64,000 nt of DNA from Nocardia amikacinitolerans NBRC 108937 (GTDB taxonomy: Bacteria > Actinomycetota > Actinomycetes > Mycobacteriales > Mycobacteriaceae), in contig NZ_BDAU01000026.1 in assembly GCF_001612615.1 (NCBI RefSeq), forward strand, positions 46,385 to 110,384, in the 5' to 3' direction. The translations under genes and the position numbers were made by a program. Under the pieces are notes generated by a model. That model had not been told where the DNA came from and did no database searches. It was given only the letters and a program-made list of their open reading frames with translations. Of this stretch, positions 8,594 to 17,656 are shown in pieces. Positions within the stretch are counted from its first letter, which is position 1. Each line of letters starts with the position of its first letter.

Positions 8594-9924
8594 CCGGCAC
8601 CGATCCCACCTACATCAGCTCGATGGAGCACTTCGAGTCGATGCCGCACGAGGAGATCTACGCCAAGACCCAGCAGATCGACGCAGGCGAGATCCTGCGC
8701 GCCTCGGTCACCTGGCTCGAGGTCGCCGCCGCGCTGGCCGCCTCGATGCCGCTGAGCCGCGGCGGCGCGGACCGGGTCATGAACGGCATGGAATGGGAAG
8801 GCGCGGCGGCGAACGCCGCGTACGCGAGCACGCGGAGCTTCGCCGCCTCCGTCGACGAACTCAGCGCCGTCATGGGCCAGGTCGGTGCGCGCCTCGGCGG
8901 TGTCGCGGCGGCGGCCGAAGCGGTCAAGCTGGCAGTGGTGCCGCCCGGCAGCTCGGGACCGATCGGCGCCATCGCGCAACTGCTCGAGGCGGCGAACGTC
9001 ATCGACGCGCAGATGGCGCAGGAGGCGCTGCGGCAGGAAGCCGTGCTCGCGATGAACATGGTCTACAAGCCCGCCTACTCGATGGCCGGGACCGGCGTGC
9101 CCGCGCTGCCGGAACCGCCTGTGCTGTCGATACTTTCGGACGAAGGGGCGATTCCGCAGTCGCCGAACGGGTCGAAGGAATACGGATCGGAGAGTGCGCC
9201 GGGAGGGTCGAACGGGTCCGCTTACGCGCCGCCGGAGAGCCGAGCGCCGGAAGACGTTCCGCCAGGCGCGGATTCGCAGCCGGAGCCACCCGCGGATGCC
9301 ACGCCGGAGCCGTCGCCGCCCGAATCGCACGCGCCCACCGCACCGACCCCGGACGCGACACCCGATGTGCCGCCGGATGCGCCGCCGAGCCAGGAGACTC
9401 CTCCGCCCACGCAGGAGACCCCGGCACCGCCGACCTCGGACGCACCGCCGCCCACCCAGGAAGCTCCGACACCTCCGCCTACCCAAGACGCACCGCCGCC
9501 CACCCAGGCACCGCCGACGCAGGACGTCCCTCCGCCCACGCAGGACACCCCGGCGCCTACCCAAGAGTCGCCGGTGCCGCCGCCAACGCAAGAAACTCCC
9601 GCACCGCCGCCCACCCAGGACGCGCCGGTGCCGCCACCCACGCAAGAAACCCCAGCTCCGCCGCCCAGCCAAGAGTCGCCGGTGCCGCCACCCACGCAAG
9701 AAACCCCGGCTCCACCGCCCACACAGGAGATGCCTGCGCCCCCGCCTACCCAGGAGGCCCCTCCTCCCCCGCCGTCACCGGAACCGGTTCCGCCGCCCGG
9801 CGAGCCGCTGCCGGATCCGGGCGGCCAACCCGGCGTCACGGGGCCCATCCCGGAGGGTGCCAACCAAGGCTCGTCCCATACCGACCAGCCGGGCGTTGTC
9901 CCCCAATCCGGCACGACCAGCTAG
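8590..9924 (+). CDS. PPE/WXG-like protein with proline-rich repeat tail (module A)
   Basis: The protein has 444 aa. The N-terminal 180 residues are helical and contain a WxG turn (WEG at 69-71) followed by alanine-rich helices, as in PPE and WXG100-type type VII substrates. From about residue 200 the chain becomes disordered; from about 265 to 400 it consists of imperfect repeats of PPPTQE/APP type. The tail could span or bind the cell wall. The start overlaps the small partner gene by 4 bp. The same N-terminal fold, without the repeat tail, is encoded at 55542. A secreted cell-surface protein is the best guess; no N-terminal signal peptide is seen. Confidence 0.75.
   Translation: MTGTDPTYISSMEHFESMPHEEIYAKTQQIDAGEILRASVTWLEVAAALAASMPLSRGGADRVMNGMEWEGAAANAAYASTRSFAASVDELSAVMGQVGARLGGVAAAAEAVKLAVVPPGSSGPIGAIAQLLEAANVIDAQMAQEALRQEAVLAMNMVYKPAYSMAGTGVPALPEPPVLSILSDEGAIPQSPNGSKEYGSESAPGGSNGSAYAPPESRAPEDVPPGADSQPEPPADATPEPSPPESHAPTAPTPDATPDVPPDAPPSQETPPPTQETPAPPTSDAPPPTQEAPTPPPTQDAPPPTQAPPTQDVPPPTQDTPAPTQESPVPPPTQETPAPPPTQDAPVPPPTQETPAPPPSQESPVPPPTQETPAPPPTQEMPAPPPTQEAPPPPPSPEPVPPPGEPLPDPGGQPGVTGPIPEGANQGSSHTDQPGVVPQSGTTS
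9385..9780 (+). repeat. Degenerate coding repeats for PPPTQE-type units
   Basis: The 3' half of the PPE-like gene is a run of imperfect 24-36 bp direct repeats encoding Pro-Pro-Thr-Gln-Glu units. The third codon positions vary between units, so the protein repeat seems to be maintained by selection. Copy number is likely to vary between strains. Confidence 0.75.
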
Positions 9925-10131
9925 CCCGCCGGATTCACAACGGACCACCGGGCCGCCGCCGCCGCGGGAGGCCGAGGCCCCCGGCCGCCACCAAAGGTGG
10001 CGGCGCGCACGAAACCCGCGCCGCCACAACCCAACACCCTCGCAACCCGTCCCACCTTCGCGGAAACAGCACTCTCCGCAAGGCAGCACGCAAAAGCCCA
10101 GCCCCAGCGTGACCCGTCCAGGCGGGGGTTC

Positions 10132-10194
10132 CCACACACCGTTCACACGCCTCACACAGCCGCCGCCTATGTGAGGCGTACGAACGGTGTGTGG
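10132..10194. terminator. Large bidirectional hairpin between convergent genes
   Basis: Two 25-nt arms (10132-10156 and 10170-10194) pair at 23 of 25 positions around a 13-nt loop. The arms are built on CACACCGTT / AACGGTGTG. The element lies between the convergent PPE-like gene and proB, so it most likely ends both transcripts. It has no clear U-tract and is longer than usual for a simple terminator. Confidence 0.65.
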
Positions 10195-10241
10195 AAGCCT
10201 CGTGGCTGACGGCCGAGCGATTCCACGCGGGAGCTGGAAGG

Positions 10242-11390
10242 TCAGGCTTTGACCAAGTCGTCGGCGTGAATCACCGGGCGCTGCATGGTGTCCGGTAGTT
10301 CGGTGGTGGAGCGGCCGAGCATGGTGGAGAGTTCGGTGCTGTCGTATTCGACCACGCCCCGGGCGATCAGGCGGTGGTCGGCGGCGAGCAGGTCGACCAC
10401 GTCACCGCCGTAGAAGCGGCCGCGGACAGCGGTGATGCCCGCGGCGAGCAGGGAGCGGCGGCGCTGGGCGACCGCCTGCACGGCACCGTCATCGAGGACG
10501 AGGGCGCCGCGACTGTCGGCGGCGTGGCGGACCCAGAACTTGCGGGCCGACAGGCGAACCGGGCGCGCGGCGAACGCGGTGCCGACGGTACCGGAGGCGA
10601 GCGCGGTGGCGGCCTCCTCCGCGGCGGCGAGCAGCACGGGAACGCCCGCGTCGGCGGCAAGCCGGGCGGCCGAGAGCTTGGAGGCCATGCCACCGGTGCC
10701 GAGCGCGCCGCCGCTGCCCGCGATGACGCCATCCAGATCGGCGCTGCTGCGGACCTCGGGGATGAAGTTGGCGGCGCCTTTGCGCGGGTCGCCGTCGTAG
10801 AGCCCCTCCACATCGGAGAGCAGGATCAGCGCGTCCGCGCCGACCAGGTGCGCGACGAGGGCCGCGAGCCGGTCGTTGTCGCCGAACCGGATCTCCTCGG
10901 TGGCGACCGTGTCGTTCTCGTTGACCACCGCGATCGCGCCGAGCGAACGCAGGCGGTCCAGGGTGCGCTGGGCATTGCGGTGGTGCTCGCGACGGGAGAA
11001 GTCGTCGGCACTGAGCAGCACCTGACCCACGGTGCGGCCGTAGCGGGCGAAGGAGGTGCCCCACGCGTGCGCCAGTGCCAGCTGACCGACGCTCGCCGCC
11101 GCCTGCTTGGTCGCCAGATCCCTTGGGCGACTGGCCAATCCGAGCGGCGCGAGGCCCGCACCGATGGCGCCCGACGACACGACCACCACGTCCGAACCCG
11201 CGCGCATGCGGGCCTCGACCGCGTCGGCGAGCCGGTCCAGCCGCGTCGTGTCCAGACCGCCCTTCAGACTGGTCAACGCCGACGAGCCGATCTTCACCAC
11301 GACGCTGCGCGCGGCGGCGATCGCCTGCCGCGCGTCGCTGAGCCCGCCGGGCGACACCGCGTCCGCTAGCCCCGAATTCACCTGCGTCAC
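10242..11390 (-). CDS. proB: Glutamate 5-kinase
   Basis: Glutamate 5-kinase phosphorylates L-glutamate, the first step of proline synthesis, in the cytosol. The 382-aa protein starts with an amino-acid-kinase domain (VVVKIGSSALT, then SSGAIGAG and NENDTVATEE with FGDNDRLAALVA) and ends with a PUA-type domain (about residues 290-370, with RRRSLLAAGITAVRG). The open frame extends upstream, but the GTG at 11390 is chosen because AGGGAG stands eight bases before it and the kinase domain begins soon after. It lies downstream of obg, as in mycobacteria. proA does not follow directly. Confidence 0.95.
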   Translation of the reverse strand: MTQVNSGLADAVSPGGLSDARQAIAAARSVVVKIGSSALTSLKGGLDTTRLDRLADAVEARMRAGSDVVVVSSGAIGAGLAPLGLASRPRDLATKQAAASVGQLALAHAWGTSFARYGRTVGQVLLSADDFSRREHHRNAQRTLDRLRSLGAIAVVNENDTVATEEIRFGDNDRLAALVAHLVGADALILLSDVEGLYDGDPRKGAANFIPEVRSSADLDGVIAGSGGALGTGGMASKLSAARLAADAGVPVLLAAAEEAATALASGTVGTAFAARPVRLSARKFWVRHAADSRGALVLDDGAVQAVAQRRRSLLAAGITAVRGRFYGGDVVDLLAADHRLIARGVVEYDSTELSTMLGRSTTELPDTMQRPVIHADDLVKA

Positions 11391-11450
11391 AACTGAACTC
11401 CCTGTACCGCAACCGAATGTGCTGTCCGACGGGCGGTCCGCCCGAACCCA

Positions 11451-11478
11451 CCGCCGAACGATCGAAACCGTTCGGCGG
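11451..11478 (-). terminator. Hairpin between obg and proB
   Basis: Ten-bp perfect arms, CCGCCGAACG and CGTTCGGCGG, surround an 8-nt loop in the 103-bp gap. There is no U-tract, so it may only partly reduce read-through from obg into proB or stabilise RNA ends. Confidence 0.45.
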
Positions 11479-11493
11479 CAACGGTTTGCACGA

Positions 11494-12948
11494 TCAATCC
11501 TCGTCCTCGGTGACCAGACCGCGGCGCACCCGCGAGGCGTGCTTGCGCTCCGCCGCGCTGACCCGGTCGGTCTGCTCCAAGCGGATGTCGGTGCCGCGCC
11601 CGGTCGGCACGTGGTCGATGCCCGCCGAGATCTGCGGCTCCCAGTCGAAGCTGACGTCGCCGATGGTGACCGGAGCGCCCGGTTCGGCGCCGAGGCGCAC
11701 GAGCTCGTCCTCGACACCGAGGCGGGCCAGCCGGTCGGCCAGGTAGCCGACGGCCTCGTCGTTGTCGAACTGGGTCTGGCGCACCCACCGCTCGGGGCGC
11801 GTGCCGCGCACGATGAAGCCGCCCGGCTCGTCCGGATCGGCGATCACGCTGAATCCGGACTCGTCCACCGCGATCGGCCGGATCACCGGACGCTTCGGCG
11901 CGGCCTTCGGGTGCGCCTCGCGGTACTCGCGTACCAGGTCGGCGAGCGCGAAGGTCAAGGGGCGCAAGCCAGCTCGGCTCACCGCGGAGATCTCGAAGAC
12001 CGGCCAGCCGCGCGCGGTGAACTCGGGCGTCACCATCTCCGCCAGCTCGGCGCCGTCGGGGACGTCGGTCTTGTTCAGGATCACCACGCGCGGGCGGTCG
12101 GCCAGGTCACCGAGGCCTGCGTCGGCGGCGAGCGCGGGCTTGTAGGCGGCGAGTTCCGCTTCGAGGGCGTCGACGTCGGAGACGGGATCGCGGCCCGGTT
12201 CGAGGGTCGCGCAGTCGACGACGTGCGCGAGCACCGCGCAGCGCTCCAGGTGGCGCAGGAAGTCAAGGCCGAGGCCGCGGCCCTGGCTGGCGCCGGGGAT
12301 CAGGCCGGGCACGTCGGCGATGGTGAAGGTGGTGTCGCCGCTGGCCACCACGCCGAGGTTGGGCACGAGCGTGGTGAACGGGTAGTCGGCGATCTTCGGC
12401 TTGGCCGCGGAGAGCACCGAGACCAGCGACGACTTGCCCGCCGAAGGGAAGCCGACCAGGCCGACGTCGGCGACGGACTTGAGCTCGAGGACGAGCTCGC
12501 GTTCCTCGCCCTCCTCGCCGAGCAGCGCGAAACCGGGCGCCTTGCGCGCCTTCGAAGCCAGCGCCGCGTTGCCGAGTCCGCCGCGTCCCCCGCGCGCGGC
12601 GACATAGCGGTTACCCGCGCCGACCAGGTCGGCGAGGATCTCGCCGTCCTTGTCCAGCACGACGGTGCCGTCGGGCACCTTCAGCAGCAGGTCGCCGCCG
12701 GTCTTGCCGTCCCGGTTGCCGCCCTCGCCCGGCTTGCCGTTGCCCGCCTTGGCGTGCGGGTGGAAGTGGAAGTCGAGCAGCGTGTGCACGTTGGCGTCGA
12801 CCTCGAGGATGACGTCGCCGCCGTTGCCGCCGTTGCCGCCGTCCGGTCCGCCGAGCGGCTTGAACTTCTCGCGGTGCACCGACGCGCACCCATGACCGCC
12901 CTTTCCGGCACGCACGTGCAGCACGACACGGTCGATGAATTTCGACAT
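11494..12948 (-). CDS. obg: Obg family GTPase
   Basis: Obg is an essential GTPase acting in 50S ribosome assembly and stress signalling. The 484-aa protein has the glycine-rich Obg fold at residues 1-158 (VVLHVRAGKGGHGCASVHRE, GGNGGDV), a G domain with GFPSAGKSS (Walker A), DVPGLI, NKTD and SAVS, and a C-terminal OCT domain (about 340-430). ATG at 12948 is chosen over an open upstream extension because the conserved fold starts there and AAGGAGG precedes it by about 11 bases. It lies downstream of rplU-rpmA, the usual bacterial arrangement. Confidence 0.96.
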   Translation of the reverse strand: MSKFIDRVVLHVRAGKGGHGCASVHREKFKPLGGPDGGNGGNGGDVILEVDANVHTLLDFHFHPHAKAGNGKPGEGGNRDGKTGGDLLLKVPDGTVVLDKDGEILADLVGAGNRYVAARGGRGGLGNAALASKARKAPGFALLGEEGEERELVLELKSVADVGLVGFPSAGKSSLVSVLSAAKPKIADYPFTTLVPNLGVVASGDTTFTIADVPGLIPGASQGRGLGLDFLRHLERCAVLAHVVDCATLEPGRDPVSDVDALEAELAAYKPALAADAGLGDLADRPRVVILNKTDVPDGAELAEMVTPEFTARGWPVFEISAVSRAGLRPLTFALADLVREYREAHPKAAPKRPVIRPIAVDESGFSVIADPDEPGGFIVRGTRPERWVRQTQFDNDEAVGYLADRLARLGVEDELVRLGAEPGAPVTIGDVSFDWEPQISAGIDHVPTGRGTDIRLEQTDRVSAAERKHASRVRRGLVTEDED

Positions 12949-13032
12949 GGTCGAATCATCCTCCTTCTGGGCTGGTCGTTCTTCGAGGGCTCGCGCTGAT
13001 TCTTCGGCGGTCGCCGCCACGAGAACGCGAAA

Positions 13033-13063
13033 AGCGGGTCAGGGTGACATACCCTGACCCGCT
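13033..13063 (-). terminator. Rho-independent terminator after rpmA
   Basis: Perfect 13-bp arms (AGCGGGTCAGGGT and its complement) around a 5-nt loop, followed on the minus strand by a short T run. It lies between rpmA and obg and should uncouple ribosomal-protein expression from obg-proB, at least in part. Confidence 0.85.
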
Positions 13064-13089
13064 CGGCTTTGTCTGGATCGGCTAGGCGG

Positions 13090-13356
13090 TCAGGCCTGAA
13101 CCGGCTCCGGGACGACGATGTTGACGGTCTTGCGGCCACGCTTGCTGCCGAACTCGACCGCGCCCGCCGCGAGGGCGAACAGGGTGTCGTCACCACCGCG
13201 ACCGACGTTCACGCCGGGGTGGAAGTGGGTGCCACGCTGACGCACCAGGATCTCGCCTGCCTTGACGGTCTGGCCGCCGAAGCGCTTGACGCCGAGTCGC
13301 TGGGCGTTGGAATCGCGTCCGTTCCGGGAGCTGGACGCGCCCTTCTTGTGTGCCAT
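13090..13356 (-). CDS. rpmA: 50S ribosomal protein L27
   Basis: L27 is a 50S subunit protein whose N-terminal tail reaches the peptidyl-transferase centre. The 88-aa sequence begins MAHKKGASSSRNGRDSNAQR and contains the family motif GTHFHPGVNVGRGGDDTLFA. Length is normal. It starts 22 bp after rplU ends and forms an operon with it. It has no N-terminal extension needing protease cleavage of the kind seen in Firmicutes. Confidence 0.98.
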   Translation of the reverse strand: MAHKKGASSSRNGRDSNAQRLGVKRFGGQTVKAGEILVRQRGTHFHPGVNVGRGGDDTLFALAAGAVEFGSKRGRKTVNIVVPEPVQA

Positions 13357-13378
13357 AGCTGAGTCTCCTCGGGATGTC

Positions 13379-13690
13379 TTACTTGATGCCGGTGACCTTC
13401 AGGACCGTCAGCGGCTGACGGTGACCCTGGCGCTTGTGGTAGCCGGTCTTGTTCTTGAACTTGTGGATGCGGATCTTGGGGCCCTTGGTCTGCTCGACCA
13501 GCTCCGCGGTCACCGAGCGCTTGGCCAGCTTGGCCGCGTCGGTGGTCAGTTCGGCGCCGTCCACCACGAGGACGGGCGAGAGCTCGACGGCGGAACCCGG
13601 CGCACCCTCGATCTTTTCGACCTTCACCAGGTCACCGACCGCGACCTTGTACTGCTTTCCGCCGGTCTTGACGATCGCGTACGTTGCCAT
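13379..13690 (-). CDS. rplU: 50S ribosomal protein L21
   Basis: L21 binds 23S rRNA in the 50S subunit. The 103-aa protein starts MATYAIVKTGGKQYKVAVGD and ends with the family motif KTGYHKRQGHRQPLTVLKV. The open frame runs further upstream, but the conserved start at 13690 fits the family length. It is the first gene of the rplU-rpmA unit. Confidence 0.98.
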   Translation of the reverse strand: MATYAIVKTGGKQYKVAVGDLVKVEKIEGAPGSAVELSPVLVVDGAELTTDAAKLAKRSVTAELVEQTKGPKIRIHKFKNKTGYHKRQGHRQPLTVLKVTGIK

Positions 13691-13835
13691 CGGTCGGCTT
13701 CCTCCACTCGATGTCTTTTCGTGCTTCACTCACGCCACAAGTCGCGACGTGAATTGTCTTGGCTGGTTGCTGCACGGGGGCGCATACCTCGCTGCGTCAG
13801 CAGCTTCGGGCGCATCGCCAGGCAGCGACTGTCCA

Positions 13836-13865
13836 AGGCTACCAGACCCCCGGTCTCCGACCCAA
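13836..13865 (-). promoter_or_regulatory. Candidate rplU-rpmA promoter
   Basis: On the minus strand TTGGGT (13860-13865) and TAGCCT (13836-13841) are separated by 18 bp. This would start transcription near 13829 and leave a leader of about 140 nt before rplU. The rest of the 13691-13988 gap shows no gene. The match to consensus is moderate. Confidence 0.35.
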
Positions 13866-13988
13866 TTCGGTGGTCGGCAGCCTCCCGGCAACCCCGGCAC
13901 GCGCGGTTTCCACCGAGCGGACCGGCGCCGGAACGGATTCGGCCGGTCGCCCCTCTCTGGTCCGACCGGCCGAATCGCCACGATCTTC

Positions 13989-16900
13989 TCAGTTCGGCGA
14001 GTCGACCGGCGGGCCCGCGGGACGGCCGACGGCCCTGCGCCTCGGACGTGCGCGCTGCGGCAGCTCGACCGGTGCCGGTTCCGAGTAGTCGACGGCGGGC
14101 GCGGTGTCCTGATCGCCACTCGACAGCACGAAGACCGCTCCGGCACTGTCGGCCGCCGGCGCGGCCGCCGAACGCGCCACGCGGCGACGGCGGCCGGTCT
14201 GCCGTGGCTCCGGTTCACCGTTGGCAACCGAACGATCCGCGGCGGCGACAGCGGCTTGCGCGACCGCGGGCTCCTCCCGGACCGGCTCGGCCGCGGCGGG
14301 AACCTCGGCCTCGGTCACCGGAGCCGGACCGGTCTCGACCGGCACCGCAACGACAGGCTCGGCCTCCCGCTCCTCGACCTCGACGACCGGCTCCTCCGCC
14401 GCCTCGAACTCGACGACCGTTTCGGCCTCGGCGGCCTCCTCGACCAGCGCCTCCTGCGCGGCGGCCACGGCATCGGCCACATTCGCCGCCACCGCGTCGG
14501 CATCGGTCGCGACGACCTCCACCTCGGCGACCTCGGCCTCGTCCGGCTCGGTGTCCGTCGCGCTGTGCGCGGCCATGGCAAGCGCCACCGGATGCGCCCG
14601 CTTGACGGCGGCTTCTTCGACCGACTCGCTCGGCTGCGGCGTCCCGTTGGTGGCGGCCGCGGCAGCCGCGCCCTTGTCCCTGCCACGTCGGCGGCGCGAA
14701 CCGCCCTCGCGGCGGGTCGAGGTCTCCTCGGCGGCCGCCAGCTCGACCGGGTAGCTGTGCACCAGGATGCCGCGTCCGTGGCAGTGCTCGCAGGTGGTCG
14801 AGAACGCCTCGACCAGACCGGTGCCCAGCTTCTTGCGGGTCATCTGGACCAGGCCGAGCGAGGTCACCTCGGAGACCTGGTGCCTGGTGCGGTCCCGGCC
14901 GAGCGCCTCGGTCAGGCGGCGCAGCACCAGGTCGCGGTTGGACTCGAGCACCATGTCGATGAAGTCGACGACGATCATGCCGCCGATGTCGCGCAGCCGC
15001 ATCTGGCGCACGATCTCCTCGGCCGCCTCCAGGTTGTTCCTGGTGACGGTCTCCTCCAGGTTGCTGTTGCCCGAACCGGTGAACTTGCCGGTGTTCACGT
15101 CGATGACGGTCATGGCCTCGGTGCGGTCGATCACCAGGGTGCCGCCGGAGGGCAGCCACACCTTGCGATCCAGCGCCTTGGCCAGCTGCTCGTCGATGCG
15201 GAAGGTCTCGAACACGTCCACGCCGTTGTTCTCGTGCCGGGAGACCCGCGCGAGCAGGTCAGGCGCGACGGTGCGGATGTAGTTCTCGACCGTGCTCCAT
15301 GCCCGGTCGCCCTCGATGACCAGTCGCGAGAAGTCCTCGTTGAACAGGTCGCGGATGACCTTGACCAGGAGATCGGGCTCCTCGTACAGGGTCTTCGGCG
15401 CGCCGCCGTCCTTCTTGGTCTGCTCCTCGATGGAACGCCACGTGGTCTGCAACCGCTCCACGTCGCGAGCCAGCTCGGCCTCGCTGACACCCTCGGAGGC
15501 GGTGCGGATGATCACGCCGGCGTCGGCGGGCACGATGTCGCGCAGGATCTCCTTGAGCCGCTTGCGCTCGGTGTCGGGCAGCTTGCGGCTGATGCCGGTG
15601 GAGGTGCCGCCGGGCACGTAGACAAGGAAGCGACCGGCGAGGCTGATCTGAGTCGTCAACCGTGCGCCCTTGTGACCGACCGGGTCCTTGGAGACCTGGA
15701 CGAGCACCTGATCGCCAGGCTTGAGCGCCTGTTCGATCTTGCGCTCCTTGCCGCCGAGCCCGGCGGCCTCCCAGTTCACCTCGCCCGCGTACAGCACGCC
15801 GTTGCGACCACGGCCGATGTCGACGAATGCCGCCTCCATGCTGGGCAGCACGTTCTGGACCTTGCCGAGGTACACGTTGCCGACCATGGACGCCTGGCCG
15901 GTGTTGGTGACGAAGTGCTCGACGAGGATGTTGTCCTCGAGCACCGCGACCTGAGTTGCGGTGGGGTGCTCGGAGAACGACTTCTCGCGCACCACCATCA
16001 CCCGGTCGACCGCCTCGCGGCGGGCCAGGAACTCCGACTCGGTCAGGATCGGCGGGCGACGGCGACCGGCCTCACGACCGTCGCGGCGACGCTGACGCTT
16101 CGCCTCGAGACGAGTCGAGCCGGTGATGCCCTGCACCTCGTCCGAGACGGCGCGGCTGCGGCTCTTGTTGCGCGGCTCGCGCTCGTGCACGACCGTGTTC
16201 GGCGGGTCGTCGTCGGCGGGCTCGGCGTCGCCACCCTCACCGCCGACCTTCCTGCGGCGACGGCGACGGCGACGGCGGCTCGCGCCCTCCGGCACCGACT
16301 CGTCGGACTCGGTGTCGGTGTCGCCCTCGTCGGTCGGCTCGGCGGATTCCGCGCCCTCGGCGGTCTCGACGCCCTCGTCCTCGGTGTCGGACTCGGCCTG
16401 CTCGCCCTCGTCACCCTCGAGGTCGGAGTCGGCGTGCTGCTCACCGCGGCCGCGGCCACGACCGCGCCTGCCACGGCGCCTGCGACGCGGCTGCCCGTCG
16501 GCCTCGCCCTGCTGGTCGGCCGTTTCCCGCTCGTCCTCGGTGGTGTCGGGTTCCTCCTCGACCACCTCGGGGGCCGCGGACTCCTCGGTGCGCTTGGCCT
16601 CGCGTTCGGCACGACGCCGCTTGCGCATCTCCTCGGCGGCCGCCGCGTCGGGCGACAGGAAAAGCGGCGCGGCGACGGACGGCGCCTCGAAGACCGGCGG
16701 CGGCGGCGCGACGTGCGGCTCGCCCTGCACGGCGTGGGTGAACAGCTGGGTGGGCTGCGCAGGCGTGTCTGCCCCGGTCGGTAAGCCGGTGTGTAGCGGA
16801 TCCGGTGCGGAGAAGAGCAACCCGCTCGGCTGCCCGGCCCGCTCCGGCTCGGCCGCGTCGGCTGCCTCGGCCGCCGGGGCCGGAGGTTCGGCTTCCGCGG

Positions 16901-17129
16901 CGGGCGTCGTCTCGGGTTCGGTGGCGACGAGTGCGTCGCGTACCGATTCCGCGACCGCCCGGTCGACATTGGATTGCGCGCTGCGCGCGTCGGCGCCCAG
17001 CTCGGTGAGTTTGGCCAGGATGCGCTTGCTCGTCACTCCCAGCCGCTTGGCAAGCGCGTGAACTCGGATTCGCTCCGGCAATTGATCGGCATCCTGTGAT
17101 GTTGTTTCCAGCGGCTCTTGATCGGCCAC
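13989..17129 (-). CDS. rne: Ribonuclease E/G
   Basis: RNase E/G is the main single-strand endoribonuclease for mRNA decay and rRNA processing. The 1046-aa protein has an N-terminal IF2_N-like stretch (IRVHALAKRLGVTSKRILAK, about 20-40), a long acidic and arginine-rich disordered region to about 340, and then the catalytic core with an S1-like segment (GNVYLGKVQNVLPSMEAAFV). The core also has the DNase-I-like site (VIDVNTGKFTG, then GGMIVVDFIDM) and a zinc-link motif with two Cys (CEHCHGRG). The tail is Glu/Ala/Val-rich. Disordered flanks on both sides are typical of actinobacterial RNase E. Start ATG at 17129. Confidence 0.95.
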   Translation of the reverse strand: MADQEPLETTSQDADQLPERIRVHALAKRLGVTSKRILAKLTELGADARSAQSNVDRAVAESVRDALVATEPETTPAAEAEPPAPAAEAADAAEPERAGQPSGLLFSAPDPLHTGLPTGADTPAQPTQLFTHAVQGEPHVAPPPPVFEAPSVAAPLFLSPDAAAAEEMRKRRRAEREAKRTEESAAPEVVEEEPDTTEDERETADQQGEADGQPRRRRRGRRGRGRGRGEQHADSDLEGDEGEQAESDTEDEGVETAEGAESAEPTDEGDTDTESDESVPEGASRRRRRRRRRKVGGEGGDAEPADDDPPNTVVHEREPRNKSRSRAVSDEVQGITGSTRLEAKRQRRRDGREAGRRRPPILTESEFLARREAVDRVMVVREKSFSEHPTATQVAVLEDNILVEHFVTNTGQASMVGNVYLGKVQNVLPSMEAAFVDIGRGRNGVLYAGEVNWEAAGLGGKERKIEQALKPGDQVLVQVSKDPVGHKGARLTTQISLAGRFLVYVPGGTSTGISRKLPDTERKRLKEILRDIVPADAGVIIRTASEGVSEAELARDVERLQTTWRSIEEQTKKDGGAPKTLYEEPDLLVKVIRDLFNEDFSRLVIEGDRAWSTVENYIRTVAPDLLARVSRHENNGVDVFETFRIDEQLAKALDRKVWLPSGGTLVIDRTEAMTVIDVNTGKFTGSGNSNLEETVTRNNLEAAEEIVRQMRLRDIGGMIVVDFIDMVLESNRDLVLRRLTEALGRDRTRHQVSEVTSLGLVQMTRKKLGTGLVEAFSTTCEHCHGRGILVHSYPVELAAAEETSTRREGGSRRRRGRDKGAAAAAATNGTPQPSESVEEAAVKRAHPVALAMAAHSATDTEPDEAEVAEVEVVATDADAVAANVADAVAAAQEALVEEAAEAETVVEFEAAEEPVVEVEEREAEPVVAVPVETGPAPVTEAEVPAAAEPVREEPAVAQAAVAAADRSVANGEPEPRQTGRRRRVARSAAAPAADSAGAVFVLSSGDQDTAPAVDYSEPAPVELPQRARPRRRAVGRPAGPPVDSPN

Positions 17130-17656
17130 GAAGTCTCCTCGGGCCCCCGGGCGCGTCCCTCCCGGTACGGAGTGACGCGGCCAACGCGGGGGCGCTGTCC
17201 GTACACCTCACGCCGTCGACGCGAGGTCCTGTGGTCTCGCCCCGCGTGCCCGGTTGTCACCTGGTTCTTCGTCTTCGGGCTAACTGGTCACGCGGCGCCT
17301 GGCTGTTGGCTGAACTCCACGGAAACGAGCGCTCATCCAGCGTGCCGACGCGAACTCCCACACCCTCAGCAACCGGGCGCGGCTGTCCGTGGCAGCGATG
17401 ATCGGCATCGAACCGCGGTGTCATCCGGTCGCCATCGTCACCCACGATTCGCGTACCTGCGCGAACTGCCGGTGTCGTTGACGACCACTGCCAGTATCCC
17501 ACACCGCGCGCCGGTGGTTCGCCATCGGCGCGTGACCTGCCCGATGCTCCGGGTTTGCCACCTCGCCGCGACCGGGCGCGACAAGGGCCGATGCGGTGCT
17601 CGAGCGGGGCTCGCCGCGCCGACGTGACGACGGCGCGGCGAGTACGCGGGGGGAAC
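17130..17656 (-). other. 527-bp gap: rne upstream region and ndk end
   Basis: No credible gene is seen. On the minus strand an extended -10 element, TGG-GATACT, lies at 17493-17498 and could start an rne leader of about 360 nt. Long leaders allowing autoregulation are known for rne in other bacteria. A -35 match is poor. The left end of ndk's terminator falls in the same gap. Confidence 0.4.
17610..17642 (-). terminator. Terminator hairpin after ndk
   Basis: Perfect 12-bp GC-rich arms, CTCGCCGCGCCG and CGGCGCGGCGAG, around a 9-nt loop, 15 bp beyond the ndk stop codon. No clear U-tract. Confidence 0.75.

Noticed and set aside
9194..10174. Arg-rich open frames on both strands over the proline repeat
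   Set aside because: They are shadow frames produced by the GC-rich repeats of the PPE-like gene.
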